35,560 nucleotides of DNA from Bacteroides sp. (GTDB lineage: Bacteria > Bacteroidota > Bacteroidia > Bacteroidales > GCA-2748055): positions 1-35,560 of the forward strand of contig DSEO01000379.1 of assembly GCA_011056635.1 (NCBI GenBank), given 5' to 3'. A program made the position numbers and the translations under genes. Position 1 is the stretch's first letter; the number at the start of each line of letters is the position of its first letter. The notes under the pieces were generated by a model, which did not search any database, had not been told where the DNA came from, and saw nothing but the letters and a program-made list of their open reading frames with translations. Below are positions 1 through 8,863 of the stretch, piece after piece.

Positions 1-1150
1 GATCGCCTGCAGTAACCGGTGTGATCATTCCCGTGGAAATATCCAGCCGGCAGATCTGGAAGGTGGCCATCATGCCCGCAATGAAATAAAGCGTGTTTCC
101 GTCATTCCCCCAGGTCAGGCCGGACGGACTGTGATCAAATTCCGGGGTAAGGCAGGTCCTTTCTCCCGATACCAGGTCCAAACGGAAGAGCCGGTCCCTG
201 TCCGCCTCAAATCCCGCCCGCTCCATGCTCAGCCAGTACAGTTCCTTTCCATCCGGTGAAAAGAGGGGCGCTTTGTCATACCCGGGCAGTCCCGCTGTCA
301 TGTTACTGGTTTCACCCGACTCCAGGTCATACAGGTAGATCTGTGAATTGGTGCTCAAGGTGTAATCCTTCCCTTTCAGTTTCTTGCATGTATAGGCGAT
401 CTGTTTGCCGTCAGGGCTCCAGGTGATCTCCTCTGTTCCCCCGAAGGGCATCAGGGGGGAGTCATAGGGTTCTCCGGGCATGATGTCCATCTCACCGAGG
501 ATCTGCTCACCGTCGAAGCCGGCCACAAAAATATGGCTGTAGGCTCCGTCTTCCCACGTATCCCAGTGCCGGTACATCAGGTCCGTAATGATCCTTGCGT
601 CTGCTTTGGGCAGGTCCGGGTAGAGGTCCGCCCTGGTGGTGTCGACTTTCACATCCTTCGTGAAGAGTACCCGGTCCCCCGCCGGTGAAAAGGCCAGGCT
701 GTTGATCCCTCCTGCTACCTGTGAGATCTTCTTTTTCCCTTTTCCGTCCCCGTTCATTACCCATACCTGCACTTCCCCGGAAACCGGAGAGAGGTAGACG
801 ATCCGTTTTCCATCCGGATGCCAGACAGCATTGAACTCGCTTTCCTTCGTTTCGGTAAGGCGGAGTTTGCCGGATCCGTCCCTGCCCATCACAAACAGTT
901 CCCGGTTGCTTTTATTCTGTCCGGTGCTGTAGTAGGTGACCCCATACAGGATCTTTTCGCCTGACGGGGAGACCTGCACATCGCTGAGCCGCCCGAAGGA
1001 CCAGAGCACTTCGGGGGTCATGATATCCGAAGCCATTTCAGGCTCATTCGTAAAGATCGGCGGGATTTCTGCATTCTCTTTTAGGTTCGTCTGGCATGAG
1101 AACACCAGGACGGCGAGCGTTACGGCCATGCTGCTGGCAAATATTTTCAT
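1..1150 (-). CDS. S9 family peptidase (DPP5-like), 5' part only
   Basis: The reading frame stays open from an ATG at 1150 to the left edge (about 383 codons), so the gene is cut off by the window. Residues 1-19 form a signal peptide ending VFSC, probably a lipoprotein signal. The rest is a beta-propeller of PD40/TolB-type repeats with many SPDGK-like turns (VSPSGEK, HPDGKR, SPDGKQ, SPDGKE). The stretches MTPEVLWSFGRLSDV, LYPDLP and LMYRHWDTW are typical of the propeller half of Bacteroidota S9 peptidases of the dipeptidyl-peptidase 5 type, which release dipeptides from oligopeptides in the periplasm. The catalytic alpha/beta-hydrolase domain with the Ser-Asp-His triad lies outside the window, so activity cannot be judged. 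A pure TolB-like propeller protein is the alternative. Confidence 0.85.
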   Translation of the reverse strand, partial: MKIFASSMAVTLAVLVFSCQTNLKENAEIPPIFTNEPEMASDIMTPEVLWSFGRLSDVQVSPSGEKILYGVTYYSTGQNKSNRELFVMGRDGSGKLRLTETKESEFNAVWHPDGKRIVYLSPVSGEVQVWVMNGDGKGKKKISQVAGGINSLAFSPAGDRVLFTKDVKVDTTRADLYPDLPKADARIITDLMYRHWDTWEDGAYSHIFVAGFDGEQILGEMDIMPGEPYDSPLMPFGGTEEITWSPDGKQIAYTCKKLKGKDYTLSTNSQIYLYDLESGETSNMTAGLPGYDKAPLFSPDGKELYWLSMERAGFEADRDRLFRLDLVSGERTCLTPEFDHSPSGLTWGNDGNTLYFIAGMMATFQICRLDISTGMITPVTAGD

Positions 1151-1178
1151 ACGGATGATTTGTTTGGATTCATTTGGA

Positions 1179-1186
1179 TAAAGGTA
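1179..1186 (-). promoter_or_regulatory. possible -7 element for the S9 peptidase gene
   Basis: On the minus strand this reads TACCTTTA, seven of eight matches to the Bacteroidota -7 consensus TAnnTTTG. It lies about 28 bases before the ATG at 1150, a reasonable leader. No clear -33 TTTG sits 19 bases upstream, so support is weak. Confidence 0.3.
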
Positions 1187-1233
1187 GAAATAATCCCTAC
1201 ATTAGTAAGTCGTCTGACCAATCATTCCATCCG

Positions 1234-2322
1234 ATGTCCTTCCTGCATACAAGGCGCGATTTTATCAAAAAAGGATCTGTCACCACCCTGGGGCTTGCGG
1301 CCGGGGCACGGATCCTCCATTCCTGCAGCCTCGCGGGAAGTTCGCATAAACCTGTTGTGAGTATCGTAAAGATCAGGGACGGCAACGTGGACAGGGCCGT
1401 GGAGGAGGCCATCGACCTGCTGGGCGGGATGGAGGAGGTCGCAAGGAACAAATACCGCATCATGCTGAAGCCCAACCTGGTGGCAGAGACTTCCCACGAT
1501 ACCACCAAGCCCGGGGTGATCGGTGCACTGGCCAGGTTGATGAAACGGCATGGCAGGGAGGTATGGATCGGTGAGGGCTCCTGTGCTGCCGGAGGGTTCA
1601 ATGTCAGGGATTATACCGTATACCGTACCCGGAAGGAAGAACTGCTCAATGGCATGCAGCAGCATATATTCAACCGGCTGGGTTATACAGACCTGGCCAA
1701 TGAGCTTCATATCCCGCTGATCAACCTTCATTCGGGAAAAATGACGGATGCGGAGGTCCCCGGCGGTCTGCTGTTCGACAGGATCACACTGCACAGTTCC
1801 CTGCACGAGATCGACATGCTCTGCTCGGTTCCCATGATGAAGACCCATGTGCTGGCCACGGTCACCCTGGGGATGAAGAACCTGATCGGCCTCTACCCGG
1901 GTACCGTCTATTATTCTGCGCGTTCCTGGCTTCATGATCATGCATGGGCGCACGGCTCCCGGGGAGTGGCATTCGAGGTGCTGGACATGGTCAGGGCGAA
2001 CAGATTGGGACTTACAGTAATAGACGGATCCATTGCCATGGAAGGAAACGGTCCCAGCAGCGGGAGCCTTGTGAAAATGGACCTGATCATTGCAGGCACC
2101 AACCCGCTGGCAACGGACATGGTGGGAGCAGGTGTGATGGGTTTCGAACCCATGGAAGTGCCCGCATTCAGGCTGGCTGTTGAAACCGGAATGACCCCTG
2201 CCGGCCTGCAGGAGGTGGAGGTGAGGGGAGAAGCCCTCAGTTCAGTGAGAAGACAGTTCATCAGGCCCGAGGTCATCCCCTGGTCCAGCATCGGCAATTC
2301 ATGGGCCAATGAGGAGATCTGA
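1234..2322 (+). CDS. DUF362 domain protein with Tat signal
   Basis: This is a 362-residue protein if started at 1234. The frame is open from 1174, but starting at 1234 places the twin-arginine motif RRDFIKKG at residues 7-14, as expected for a Tat signal. A cysteine at 31 (ILHSC) could be a lipidation site. The mature part is DUF362: MLKPNLV near the start and the hallmark PMMKTHVLATVTLGMKNLIG in the middle. DUF362 proteins are often linked to FeS proteins or treated as putative oxidoreductases, but no reaction is established. I see no CxxCxxC ferredoxin motif here, so this is the cluster-free type. It diverges from the S9 peptidase and is followed by a small membrane protein. Confidence 0.85.
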   Translation: MSFLHTRRDFIKKGSVTTLGLAAGARILHSCSLAGSSHKPVVSIVKIRDGNVDRAVEEAIDLLGGMEEVARNKYRIMLKPNLVAETSHDTTKPGVIGALARLMKRHGREVWIGEGSCAAGGFNVRDYTVYRTRKEELLNGMQQHIFNRLGYTDLANELHIPLINLHSGKMTDAEVPGGLLFDRITLHSSLHEIDMLCSVPMMKTHVLATVTLGMKNLIGLYPGTVYYSARSWLHDHAWAHGSRGVAFEVLDMVRANRLGLTVIDGSIAMEGNGPSSGSLVKMDLIIAGTNPLATDMVGAGVMGFEPMEVPAFRLAVETGMTPAGLQEVEVRGEALSSVRRQFIRPEVIPWSSIGNSWANEEI

Positions 2323-2403
2323 GAGCCACAACCAATCCCCGTCGGAACAGCTGATTTCAGCAAGGTATCTGAACAATACATGGCAGAAAATCGCTATATA
2401 CAT

Positions 2404-2655
2404 ATGGAAAAACTGAGACACATACACCGTTCGCTGAAACCCCGGTCGCTTGCCTTCCTGGCATTCCTGTTCACTGTCGCAGGAACACTGGCACAGACGC
2501 CCACGCATTATCCTACCGGAAAAAACCCGGTGCAGTTCAACCTGGTCAACATCCTGCTATTTATCGTATTCCCGGTCCTGCTCGTGGTCCTGTGGGTCGT
2601 GATCAGGCGCTCCGGAAGGAAAGGGGACAGGGAACGGGATGAAAGCAGTGAATAA
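2404..2655 (+). CDS. small membrane protein, unknown function
   Basis: About 83 residues from the ATG at 2404; an in-frame ATG at 2380 would add eight residues. A basic N-terminus (KLRHIHRSLKPR) and a hydrophobic segment ending GTLAQ look like a cleavable signal peptide. A short proline-rich linker follows, then one strong transmembrane helix (LVNILLFIVFPVLLVVLWVV) and a basic/acidic tail (RRSGRKGDRERDE). This signal-linker-helix-charged-tail layout recurs in short Bacteroidota proteins that lack a known function. It lies 81 bases after the DUF362 gene on the same strand and may be cotranscribed, and it converges with the glycoside hydrolase gene ending at 2679. Confidence 0.6.
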   Translation: MEKLRHIHRSLKPRSLAFLAFLFTVAGTLAQTPTHYPTGKNPVQFNLVNILLFIVFPVLLVVLWVVIRRSGRKGDRERDESSE

Positions 2656-2678
2656 AAAGGAATCCGGAGAAGACCGGC

Positions 2679-4406
2679 CTAATCAACCGGCAGCAGCAGG
2701 AAGGCCACATCCTGGCCGATGTACCTGGCATGCCCGTCCTCGATCTTCAGGACGGGGACCTGGAAATTAAGCGCATTGTCCGCCGCGGTGAGGATGGTTT
2801 CGTGTTCCGGTCCCCTCCGGCCTTCTTCATCCAGGAACCTGCCCCGCCATGTGTGGTAGAGCCTGAGGCGGTACTTTCCATCCCGGATCCCCTGGATGGT
2901 GATGTTTTTACCCGACATATCCGTATCCGCGTTGACGGCCCATCCGAATATGAGCCGGTCGCTTCCCATGGCATAAGCGTCACCTCCCGGAGTGCCGGCT
3001 TCCAGCGGAGCCGGACCGGTCAGTTCCGAAAATGGGATCCGCTCGGTGAAACGGCGGATACTCAGCAGCTGGTCTGTCACCACATTGTCATTCAATGCGC
3101 GGGAATAGGACCACCAGAAGGGGGACATGGCCGTCCCCGAAGCCAGGCAGACCCACATGGCATTGTGGAACTGGGCCTGGTAACCGGGCATGCTCATTTC
3201 GTAAAAGGTATGGTCCCAGCCTGTCTCCGGTATGAGGGCCGGTTTCTCATACCCGTTCCAGAGTTTCTTTACCTCCCCGTGGTAATTCCGGTAACTGTAA
3301 GCCAGGGGATGGGTATGGTCCTGATCGATCCGGCCTGTGGTGTTGATGGGAAATCCCTGGGCCTCGTAGATCTCCCTTCCGGCCAGGTCAAAGATGGCAT
3401 ATCCGCGGTCCCACCACTCCCGGATCCCGCCACTGCGGGTTCCCGTGGTCAGGTGTTGCCAGGGGTCGTGCGCCTTAAAATAATCGTGGACCTTCCCGGC
3501 CCACCGGGCAGCCCCGATGCTGTCGCCCGACACCCATCCGTCGGTACCGTTCACCTCATCCACCACGAACCAGATGGCCAGGGACCGGCTGTATCCCCAG
3601 CGTGCGATCATGTACCTGTAGAGCTTTTCCTGGTATTTCCAGGCTTCCTCACTGCTGAAGAAGTCTTTCGCATCACAGACCAGGCGGTAGGGGTGCCGGT
3701 CCCAGGCAATGTTCCCTCCTCCCCAGACCGTTTCGGAAAGGAAGGAATGGAACCAGAAGTTCAGGGCCAGCTTCATGTCTCTTTTTTCCAGCTCCTCCAG
3801 CAGTTCGTCTATCTGGCTGCAGGCGCCCTGGTCATACCTCCCCATTCCGGTCGCCCAGGTCTCCAGCGGCGCGATCAGCCTGCTGATAAAATTCACACCA
3901 TGCTCCTCCAGTTCGTCAAGGACAGCCGGATCGGTATTGCCGTTGTACCACAAACCCACCCCGTACCAGGGCGAGCCGTCTGCGTGTTCCAGGTAGCGCC
4001 CGTTGGAAGCAATACCTATGGGACCATGATGATCCGAGGGAACTGCGGTAAAGGTGCGCGTTTCACCGGAGGCTTCCCCGTTTTTGTCCCGCACCGAAAC
4101 GGTATAACTCCATTTGCCTGTTTCCACAGGTGAGAACCGGATGATGAAACCACCCCGGCGCGACCCGTCATAAAATGCCGGCACCTTCCAGGTCTCACCC
4201 GAAGGTGAAACGAAGGCGGCCACCACATCCACCTCCTCCGGATCGAAGGGATTTACGTATTCGGCCTCCATGTTCAATGAAAGTTCCAGTTTTTCATACA
4301 ATCCCACCGTATCTGCCCGCTGGAAGACCCGTCCGATTTCGGGTTGGGCCATGATGGAGGGCATGAGAAAAGCGTACGACAAAATGGTAACAATGAATTT
4401 TTTCAT
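2679..4406 (-). CDS. secreted DUF5060 glycoside hydrolase-like protein
   Basis: This is 575 residues from the ATG at 4406. The frame extends to 4550, but only this Met gives a signal peptide (MKKFIVTILSY...IMA, residues 1-20), and it leaves a 35-base gap to the upstream gene. Residues about 24-120 are a DUF5060 beta-sandwich (YVNPFDPEEVDV). Residues 130-460 are a TIM-barrel of the putative collagen-binding / DUF4038-like hydrolase type, and the end is a beta domain. Likely catalytic acids by analogy with clan GH-A are E284 (VVDEVNG) and E394 (LIPETGW); the usual Asn before the acid/base is Asp here. It has no type IX sorting domain. It is the shorter relative of the upstream gene and probably acts on the same plant or algal glycan; the substrate is not readable from sequence. 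Confidence 0.82.
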   Translation of the reverse strand: MKKFIVTILSYAFLMPSIMAQPEIGRVFQRADTVGLYEKLELSLNMEAEYVNPFDPEEVDVVAAFVSPSGETWKVPAFYDGSRRGGFIIRFSPVETGKWSYTVSVRDKNGEASGETRTFTAVPSDHHGPIGIASNGRYLEHADGSPWYGVGLWYNGNTDPAVLDELEEHGVNFISRLIAPLETWATGMGRYDQGACSQIDELLEELEKRDMKLALNFWFHSFLSETVWGGGNIAWDRHPYRLVCDAKDFFSSEEAWKYQEKLYRYMIARWGYSRSLAIWFVVDEVNGTDGWVSGDSIGAARWAGKVHDYFKAHDPWQHLTTGTRSGGIREWWDRGYAIFDLAGREIYEAQGFPINTTGRIDQDHTHPLAYSYRNYHGEVKKLWNGYEKPALIPETGWDHTFYEMSMPGYQAQFHNAMWVCLASGTAMSPFWWSYSRALNDNVVTDQLLSIRRFTERIPFSELTGPAPLEAGTPGGDAYAMGSDRLIFGWAVNADTDMSGKNITIQGIRDGKYRLRLYHTWRGRFLDEEGRRGPEHETILTAADNALNFQVPVLKIEDGHARYIGQDVAFLLLPVD

Positions 4407-4441
4407 CTGTATGCGGTATTTGGGTTCAACTTCTGAAAGTG

Positions 4442-7400
4442 CTATCTGTCCATGAGCAACAATTGCCTGAGTTCGGAATGAGCCGCACCGGTAATTCTCA
4501 GGATCAGCGGTGCGCCTGCACGTAAAGTCTCCCGCAGGTCCAGTTCGCATTCACCTGATTCGGTTACGGCGGGAACCTTTTGCAGGATGACCCTCCCCAG
4601 GGGATCGATCACCTCGAGCCTGAGGATCCGCTCGCCTGTCCGGGAAGTGATGCGGACTTTGCCCGTGGTGGGATTGGGAGCCACAGTGTATACCGGGCCC
4701 GGAATCCCGGTGACCTTTCCCGGTTTTGTCCCGGAAGGATCGCCGGTAACGGTCACCGTGACCGTATCGGGCGCACTTTCCGAAATGCCGTCACTGACGG
4801 TCAGCTCCAGCACAAATGCCCCCTCGGCATCCACGATGAGCTTCGCTGCCGGAGAGGCGGTATCACCGAGGAGCCACCTGCTTTCTGCAGGTGCGGAGAG
4901 CAGCGACCAGTGGAAGGTGATAGCATCACCGTCCGGATCGAAGCTGGCGGACCCGTCCACGTACAGGTGGGTTTCCAGGATGGTGATCGTGGTATCGGGA
5001 CCGGCCACCGCTACCGGCGGATCGGAGCCCCTCACCACCACCTCGTCGGGACTGCTGCTGCCCTGTCCGTCGCTGACCACCAGGGTCAGCCGGTAGATCC
5101 CCGCCACATCGGGGATCAGGGTTGCGCAGGCGCTGTCGGCCTGATCCAGGGAGGACACGCTGCTGCCGGGTTTTTCCTGCAGGATCCACAGGTAGCTCAG
5201 GCTGTCCGCATTCGGTGAATAGCTGCGACCGCCGCAAAGGGTTGCCGGTGTACCCACTGCCACTACCGTGTCATTTCTCGTCCATGCGATGGGCAGCAGG
5301 TATTCTGAATGCTTTTTGACCTTGAATGCCAGACTTTTTGAGAAACGGGGAAGGTCGAAAACATGGGAGCCACGGATGAGCGGGATGCTGTCTTGTGTGA
5401 GAACCGTGCCTTCCACAGGGAGGTACCAGATCACGGAGTAATTGGCCACAGGCAGCTGCTCCAGGGTCAGGGTGGCCCCGGTCAGCCCCGTGGTATACAG
5501 CGGATCATACAGGTAGCCGTAAAAGGCCGTATCGGCTGACAACCCGTTTCGCCGGAAGGTCCTGTCGGGATGGTCCACCCGGAAGGTGTAATCATTCAGC
5601 TGACCTGCACTAGCGAAATCTTCCCCTTCCAGGTACTTGGCCGGCATGGAAAAAAGACCGGCCCAGGCGGGATCCAGGTAGTGCTCCCAGATCCACATGT
5701 AGCGGGGGACCTGCGTCATGATCCCGTTCCAGACTGCGTTCCGCTGCATGTCGAACGGGGTGTCGGCCCCATCCCGGGTCCCGTATTCCCCGTTGATCAC
5801 GGAAACATGCTCCAGTTCACTGCGGAACCTGCGGTCCAGCTGGACCTGCCGCTCCAGCAGTGCATCCGCTTCTGCATACAGGTGATACTGCAGGTTGTCC
5901 AGGGCCGCTATGCTGTCCAGTCCGGCCAGTTGTTCCTCCGCCGCACTGGTTGTCTGCAGGTGGTCAAAGGGATCGATGGATTCCACATAGCGGCTCATCT
6001 CACTGTGCCAGTCCGCCACGGCCGGCCACCACTGTTCGCTCTGGCTGTTGTGGAGACCGGTGAACTGTACTTCGTTAAAGAATTCCCAGGCAAACAGGTT
6101 CCTGGAATAGGCCCACCGGGCCACGATGTATCGGAGCAGCTTCTTTGCCTGGATCCTGCAGTTTTCGTCGTAAAAGAACTCCTCTGCACGGTCCACATAC
6201 CCCCCGTTGGCGGTATTGTAAGGATTGGTCTCCCACATGGCATCCACGTTCTCCGAGAACATGCCGTGCTGGAAAATGACCAGTTGCATACATACGTCCT
6301 CAGAATCGCAGAGGTCCAGCAGGGAATCGCTCATGGCGGCCGCTTCCTGGTTATAGACGCCCAGTCCGCCGTAATTGTAATAATAATCTACGCTCCATTC
6401 CAGGGCCTGCCAGGCAAAAGGGGTATGCCAGTAGCGGAACATATTGGCCCTGCCGTCCGACAGGTTGCGGATGATCGTGGAATAGTTTTCCATGTTGTTC
6501 CACCCGATGTTGATCCCCAGCGGGTAACAGGGTTCCCCCGATGCGTGACGGAAATATTGCCTGTTGGCCGTATCTTCACGGACGATCCCCGTCGCAGTCC
6601 CCGCACCCACCTCCACGCTGTATATCTCCGATCTCCAGATCCCTCCGGCATCCTCCAGCAACAAGCTCAGTCCGTGTGTGCCCTGCTGCTCCGTGGTGAA
6701 CCGCACCATCCAGGATTGTTGTCCGGGATCGGTGATCCAATCTCCCTGGTCATACCGGGCCGGCACATGGAAAAAACAGGGGACAAGCGCCGAGTCGCCG
6801 TCAGGATACATGACTACCGCATCCACCTTCACCTCATCGGGATCATACGGATTCACATAGGGTAGCCTTGAGTGGAAGATGGCCTCTATCTTCCGGTGCG
6901 TTTCGGGGACCGGGGTGGTCATAAGTGGCATGCTCAGGGCATCGCCCGGGTCAATGACAAAAACCGTGACCGAGTCGCCGGCCGTTTTTCCCTCGTTGTC
7001 GGTGATGGTCACATGCACCGTGAAAATGCTGTCGGCAGCATAAGTGTGGCTAACCACGGGGCCATACGCGCTGTTCCCGTCGCCGAAATCCCACAGATAC
7101 TCAACGATTTCTCCGTCATAATCGAATGATCCGGACGCATCCAGGATGATCTCTGCGCCCGTCTCAACGTTCCGGTCCGACAGGGTGAATTCCAGCACAG
7201 GCGAGCCGTCCCCCGAGGCCGGATTGCTCAGTTTCACATCATCGAACCAGACATCGGCCGTATCATTGTTGTCCACGCAAGCGGCCAGCTGGAGCCGGGT
7301 GAACCGCTTCCCCATGGCTGCGGTCATGTCCATTTCACACTCCACCCAGGTACCGGGAGCGGGCTGGAAATTCCACGAAGGGCACCAGTTCTCGATCACT

Positions 7401-7744
7401 ACCTGGCTGTCCAGCCAGAACTTGGCGAAGATCCTTCCCCGGGTGCTGGCCCTGAGCTTGAACGTGAGGGTGTTGTTATAGCGGATATCCACTGTATCCG
7501 GGAAATGGAGGGAGACATAGTGCCAGTTACCGGAAATTTTGCGGTAATATCCCACGTTCTGACTGGGATTGATGCCCGTCTTGTCCGGGTTGTCCACCAC
7601 AGCTGCCGAATCTTCGGCCGAAAGGGCAGGGGAGGTTTCGGGTGTTTCAAAGTCGGCCAGCATCTGTGCCTCCAGAACGGATCCGGAACAGACGGCGAGC
7701 CACAGGACCAGCATCACCGGAAATAAGTTCTTGTTGGAATTCAT
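4442..7744 (-). CDS. large multidomain DUF5060 glycoside hydrolase with PKD domains and T9SS sorting signal
   Basis: This is 1100 residues. Order: signal peptide 1-26; carbohydrate-binding-like beta-sandwich about 27-175; PKD domain about 183-265 (WDFGDGNS at 218-225); DUF5060 about 283-380 (YVNPYDPDEVKV); TIM-barrel about 395-710; beta domain; two further PKD-like domains about 820-1000; type IX C-terminal sorting domain about 1018-1100 (VAPNPTTGKVRI). Candidate catalytic acids are E558 in WEFFNEVQF and E653 in INGEYGT, the acid/base and nucleophile positions of clan GH-A. The protein should be exported by Sec and then anchored or released by T9SS. RYIVARWAYSRNL corresponds to RYMIARWGYSRSL of the downstream gene, so the two are paralogues. 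A 24-base palindrome sits just before the start codon. Confidence 0.88.
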   Translation of the reverse strand: MNSNKNLFPVMLVLWLAVCSGSVLEAQMLADFETPETSPALSAEDSAAVVDNPDKTGINPSQNVGYYRKISGNWHYVSLHFPDTVDIRYNNTLTFKLRASTRGRIFAKFWLDSQVVIENWCPSWNFQPAPGTWVECEMDMTAAMGKRFTRLQLAACVDNNDTADVWFDDVKLSNPASGDGSPVLEFTLSDRNVETGAEIILDASGSFDYDGEIVEYLWDFGDGNSAYGPVVSHTYAADSIFTVHVTITDNEGKTAGDSVTVFVIDPGDALSMPLMTTPVPETHRKIEAIFHSRLPYVNPYDPDEVKVDAVVMYPDGDSALVPCFFHVPARYDQGDWITDPGQQSWMVRFTTEQQGTHGLSLLLEDAGGIWRSEIYSVEVGAGTATGIVREDTANRQYFRHASGEPCYPLGINIGWNNMENYSTIIRNLSDGRANMFRYWHTPFAWQALEWSVDYYYNYGGLGVYNQEAAAMSDSLLDLCDSEDVCMQLVIFQHGMFSENVDAMWETNPYNTANGGYVDRAEEFFYDENCRIQAKKLLRYIVARWAYSRNLFAWEFFNEVQFTGLHNSQSEQWWPAVADWHSEMSRYVESIDPFDHLQTTSAAEEQLAGLDSIAALDNLQYHLYAEADALLERQVQLDRRFRSELEHVSVINGEYGTRDGADTPFDMQRNAVWNGIMTQVPRYMWIWEHYLDPAWAGLFSMPAKYLEGEDFASAGQLNDYTFRVDHPDRTFRRNGLSADTAFYGYLYDPLYTTGLTGATLTLEQLPVANYSVIWYLPVEGTVLTQDSIPLIRGSHVFDLPRFSKSLAFKVKKHSEYLLPIAWTRNDTVVAVGTPATLCGGRSYSPNADSLSYLWILQEKPGSSVSSLDQADSACATLIPDVAGIYRLTLVVSDGQGSSSPDEVVVRGSDPPVAVAGPDTTITILETHLYVDGSASFDPDGDAITFHWSLLSAPAESRWLLGDTASPAAKLIVDAEGAFVLELTVSDGISESAPDTVTVTVTGDPSGTKPGKVTGIPGPVYTVAPNPTTGKVRITSRTGERILRLEVIDPLGRVILQKVPAVTESGECELDLRETLRAGAPLILRITGAAHSELRQLLLMDR

Positions 7745-7745
7745 A

Positions 7746-7777
7746 CCGTGAAAGTTAATATTTTCACGGGTTTTTTT
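7746..7777. promoter_or_regulatory. perfect palindrome at the start of the hydrolase gene (operator, hairpin or plus-strand terminator)
   Basis: CCGTGAAA (7746-7753), an eight-base spacer, then TTTCACGG (7762-7769), one G and seven Ts (7771-7777) on the plus strand. On the minus strand it ends two bases before the ATG at 7744, so in the mRNA an eight-pair hairpin would abut the start codon. It could be a repressor operator, a translation-blocking hairpin, or an intrinsic terminator for plus-strand transcripts. The sequence shows the symmetry but not which role is real. Confidence 0.5.
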
Positions 7778-7867
7778 GTTGACCTCACCTCAAAAACGAA
7801 GCTATGAGCGTCCACCGGTTGACGGGCGAATCATTGTGTGGCCGGCGAACCGTGATGGCTCCGGCTG

Positions 7868-8863
7868 TTATCCTGTGTCCGGCAAAAGTGCCGAAAGGCC
7901 TGGGAACAGGTCCAGGAACAGACCGTCACGGGTAATGCTGAACCAGGTATCCGGATTGAAGCTGCTGTGGAGAAGCAGGGTGCTGTCCGTTTGCAGGAAC
8001 GCCCGGATGCTCTGGGCCTGCATATTGTCCCCCTCGAACGTTACACTGAAATCGGGCCGGGTGGAAGCAGCGGTCGCTTTGGCAAATGCCGCGTGGTTTA
8101 ATCGTGAAACTTTCCGGAGGAAGGAATCCATGGAAGCAGAATCGGCGGGGAGTCCGCCCACCAGCCATCCAGTACCGGTCCTTTCGGCGATAAACCCGCT
8201 GTCGGCCGGGTAATCCCACAGGATCCGGGACAGCGAAGATGCATTCAGCCGGGTGACCGTCTGGTCCCTCCACCGGTCAAACCGCTGGTTGACTGACATG
8301 GCCAGGAAACCATCCGCCAGGTAAACCTCTTTGTCCCCGCTCAGGCGGATATAGGTTTTCCCCGTCCCCCTGTTCTGCCCGTACATGTTGTACCCTCCCG
8401 GTGCCTGCCGGTAATGGAACCGGCCCACCACCAGGTCCAGGGCCTTGTTTTTTCCCTCGTTGACGACGATCCTGGTGCCGAGAGAATCGGTTACCTGGTA
8501 GTGATCCCAGCTGTCCGGTGAGCGGGCCACCAGCTGTTCGACCTTCAGATCCTGCAGCTCCGCGAGGATATTTTTCACGAGGTCCCCGTTTGCAGCCGCC
8601 ATGGTCCCATCCATGGAGACACGCCACGCGGATCCGTTCCTGCTGAATTTGATCTCTTTTCCCTGCTCTGCCAGCGGATAGAGCAAAATGGAGGATACCC
8701 GGCTGGTGTCGATCTCCACCAGTTGGGTTTTGAGTGTCCGTTCGGTTTGTTTTACCCGGGTCAGCCTGGTGACCACGAAAATGGCTGCCAGTCCCAGTAA
8801 AATCCAAAGCAGCAATCTGTTATTGAATTTACCACGCATGGTCTGAAGTTTTGGGTTACGCAT
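7868..8863 (-). CDS. DUF4340 domain protein, GldAFG transporter partner
   Basis: This is 331 residues from the ATG at 8863, which overlaps the end of gldG by eight bases; an ATG at 8839 is an alternative start. One N-terminal membrane helix (LLLWILLGLAAIFVVTRL) anchors a large periplasmic part of DUF4340 type (VSSILLYPLAEQGKEIKFSR, WRVSMDG, then a repeated half with LSRILWDYPADSGF and WLVGG). DUF4340 proteins are commonly encoded right after GldG-like ABC transporter subunits and are thought to be accessory envelope components; the biochemical role is unknown. The overlap with gldG implies translational coupling. Confidence 0.8.
   Translation of the reverse strand: MRNPKLQTMRGKFNNRLLLWILLGLAAIFVVTRLTRVKQTERTLKTQLVEIDTSRVSSILLYPLAEQGKEIKFSRNGSAWRVSMDGTMAAANGDLVKNILAELQDLKVEQLVARSPDSWDHYQVTDSLGTRIVVNEGKNKALDLVVGRFHYRQAPGGYNMYGQNRGTGKTYIRLSGDKEVYLADGFLAMSVNQRFDRWRDQTVTRLNASSLSRILWDYPADSGFIAERTGTGWLVGGLPADSASMDSFLRKVSRLNHAAFAKATAASTRPDFSVTFEGDNMQAQSIRAFLQTDSTLLLHSSFNPDTWFSITRDGLFLDLFPGLSALLPDTG

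Noticed and set aside
2140-2155. TTCGAACC-like sequence resembling a tRNA T-loop
   Set aside because: It is inside the DUF362 coding frame and no acceptor or anticodon stem can be drawn around it.
2730-4133. Open frame of 467 codons opposite the short DUF5060 hydrolase
   Set aside because: It lies fully antisense to a well-supported gene, has low-complexity proline/glycine/valine-rich translation, no signal or domain, and is explained by GC-rich codon use of the real gene.
5570-6865. Open frame of 431 codons opposite the large hydrolase
   Set aside because: It covers the catalytic barrel of the real gene on the other strand; the translation is a shadow with no recognisable motif.
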